Shown piece after piece: positions 5,131 through 5,296 of a stretch of 5,296 nucleotides of DNA. The stretch covers positions 1-5,296 of the forward strand of contig ONNU01000404.1 in the NCBI GenBank assembly GCA_900319255.1, given 5' to 3'. This DNA is from an uncultured Eubacteriales bacterium. Lineage in GTDB: Bacteria; Bacillota; Clostridia; Oscillospirales; Acutalibacteraceae. Under the pieces are notes generated by a model. That model saw only the letters and a list, made by a program, of their open reading frames with translations, did no database searches and was not told where the DNA came from. Positions within the stretch are counted from its first letter, which is position 1. Every line of letters begins with the position of its first letter. The translations under genes were made by a program, and so were the position numbers.

Positions 5131-5296
5131 ATGGCATTGGTAAATGCAGCAGAAATGCTTAAAAAGGCAAAGGCAGGTCACTATGCAGTAGGTCAGTTCA
5201 ACATCAACAATCTTGAGTGGACAAAGGCTATCCTTCTTACAGCTCAGGAGCTTAACTCTCCTGTTATCCTTGGTGTATCTGAGGGCGCAGGCAAGT
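5131..5296 (+). CDS. fba: Class II fructose-bisphosphate aldolase, N-terminal part (cut by window edge)
   Basis: The first 55 codons are present. The sequence MALVNAAEMLKKAKAGHYAVGQFNINNLEWTKAIL followed by AQELNSPVILGVSEGAGK is typical of the start of zinc-dependent class II aldolases, which cleave fructose 1,6-bisphosphate to dihydroxyacetone phosphate and glyceraldehyde 3-phosphate in glycolysis. GQFNINN and SPVILGVSEGA are the recognisable blocks. The metal-binding histidines lie beyond the edge, so activity cannot be judged here. GGAG (5117-5120) lies 10 nt before the ATG. Its own promoter suggests independent, probably high expression. Confidence 0.93.
   Translation, partial: MALVNAAEMLKKAKAGHYAVGQFNINNLEWTKAILLTAQELNSPVILGVSEGAGK

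Overview
The window looks like a chromosomal segment from a low-to-moderate GC Gram-positive anaerobe of the Clostridia, most likely a Ruminococcus-like member of the Oscillospiraceae. The basis is the protein sequences (a MurT/GatD-type pair, a DUF6512-like membrane protein, a class II fructose-bisphosphate aldolase N-terminus), strong GGAGG-type ribosome binding sites and SigA-like promoters. The genus is inferred from remembered family resemblance; no search was run.

Layout. From the left, a small polytopic membrane protein (202-723, +) ends at a strong intrinsic terminator (798-835). Converging on it from the right is a minus-strand operon driven by a near-consensus promoter (TTGAAA-N17-TATAAT, 3451-3479). 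It holds a MurT-like Mur ligase (3384-2068), a GatD-like glutamine amidotransferase (2038-1316) and a GNAT acetyltransferase (1293-753). The GNAT gene is broken by one extra base in a run of five C and has an abnormal C-terminus that runs through the terminator hairpin. On the right, reading +, are a secreted lipoprotein with an acidic linker and two FxLYD-like repeats (4108-4875), and the first 55 codons of fba (5131 to the edge).

How the genes relate. MurT and GatD normally form one enzyme that amidates the D-glutamate of lipid II: GatD releases ammonia from glutamine and MurT activates the glutamate with ATP. Here gene order, lengths and the MurT fold motifs fit, but the GatD-like protein lacks the nucleophile cysteine and the catalytic histidine at the expected places, and MurT has an unusual sequence where I recall a KNP-type motif. 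The pair may be a divergent or repurposed branch, and this is the most interesting protein-level signal.

Non-coding DNA. The roughly 470 bp between the murT promoter and the lipoprotein has no convincing gene but is rich in inverted repeats. It includes a 299-bp segment bounded by 13-bp inverted repeats, and a third copy of that 13-mer lies upstream of fba. A second dispersed repeat, with an identical 18-nt core, sits between the convergent genes at left and again after the lipoprotein. These suggest small dispersed repeat elements. I saw no CRISPR array, tRNA, rRNA, transposase or phage gene.
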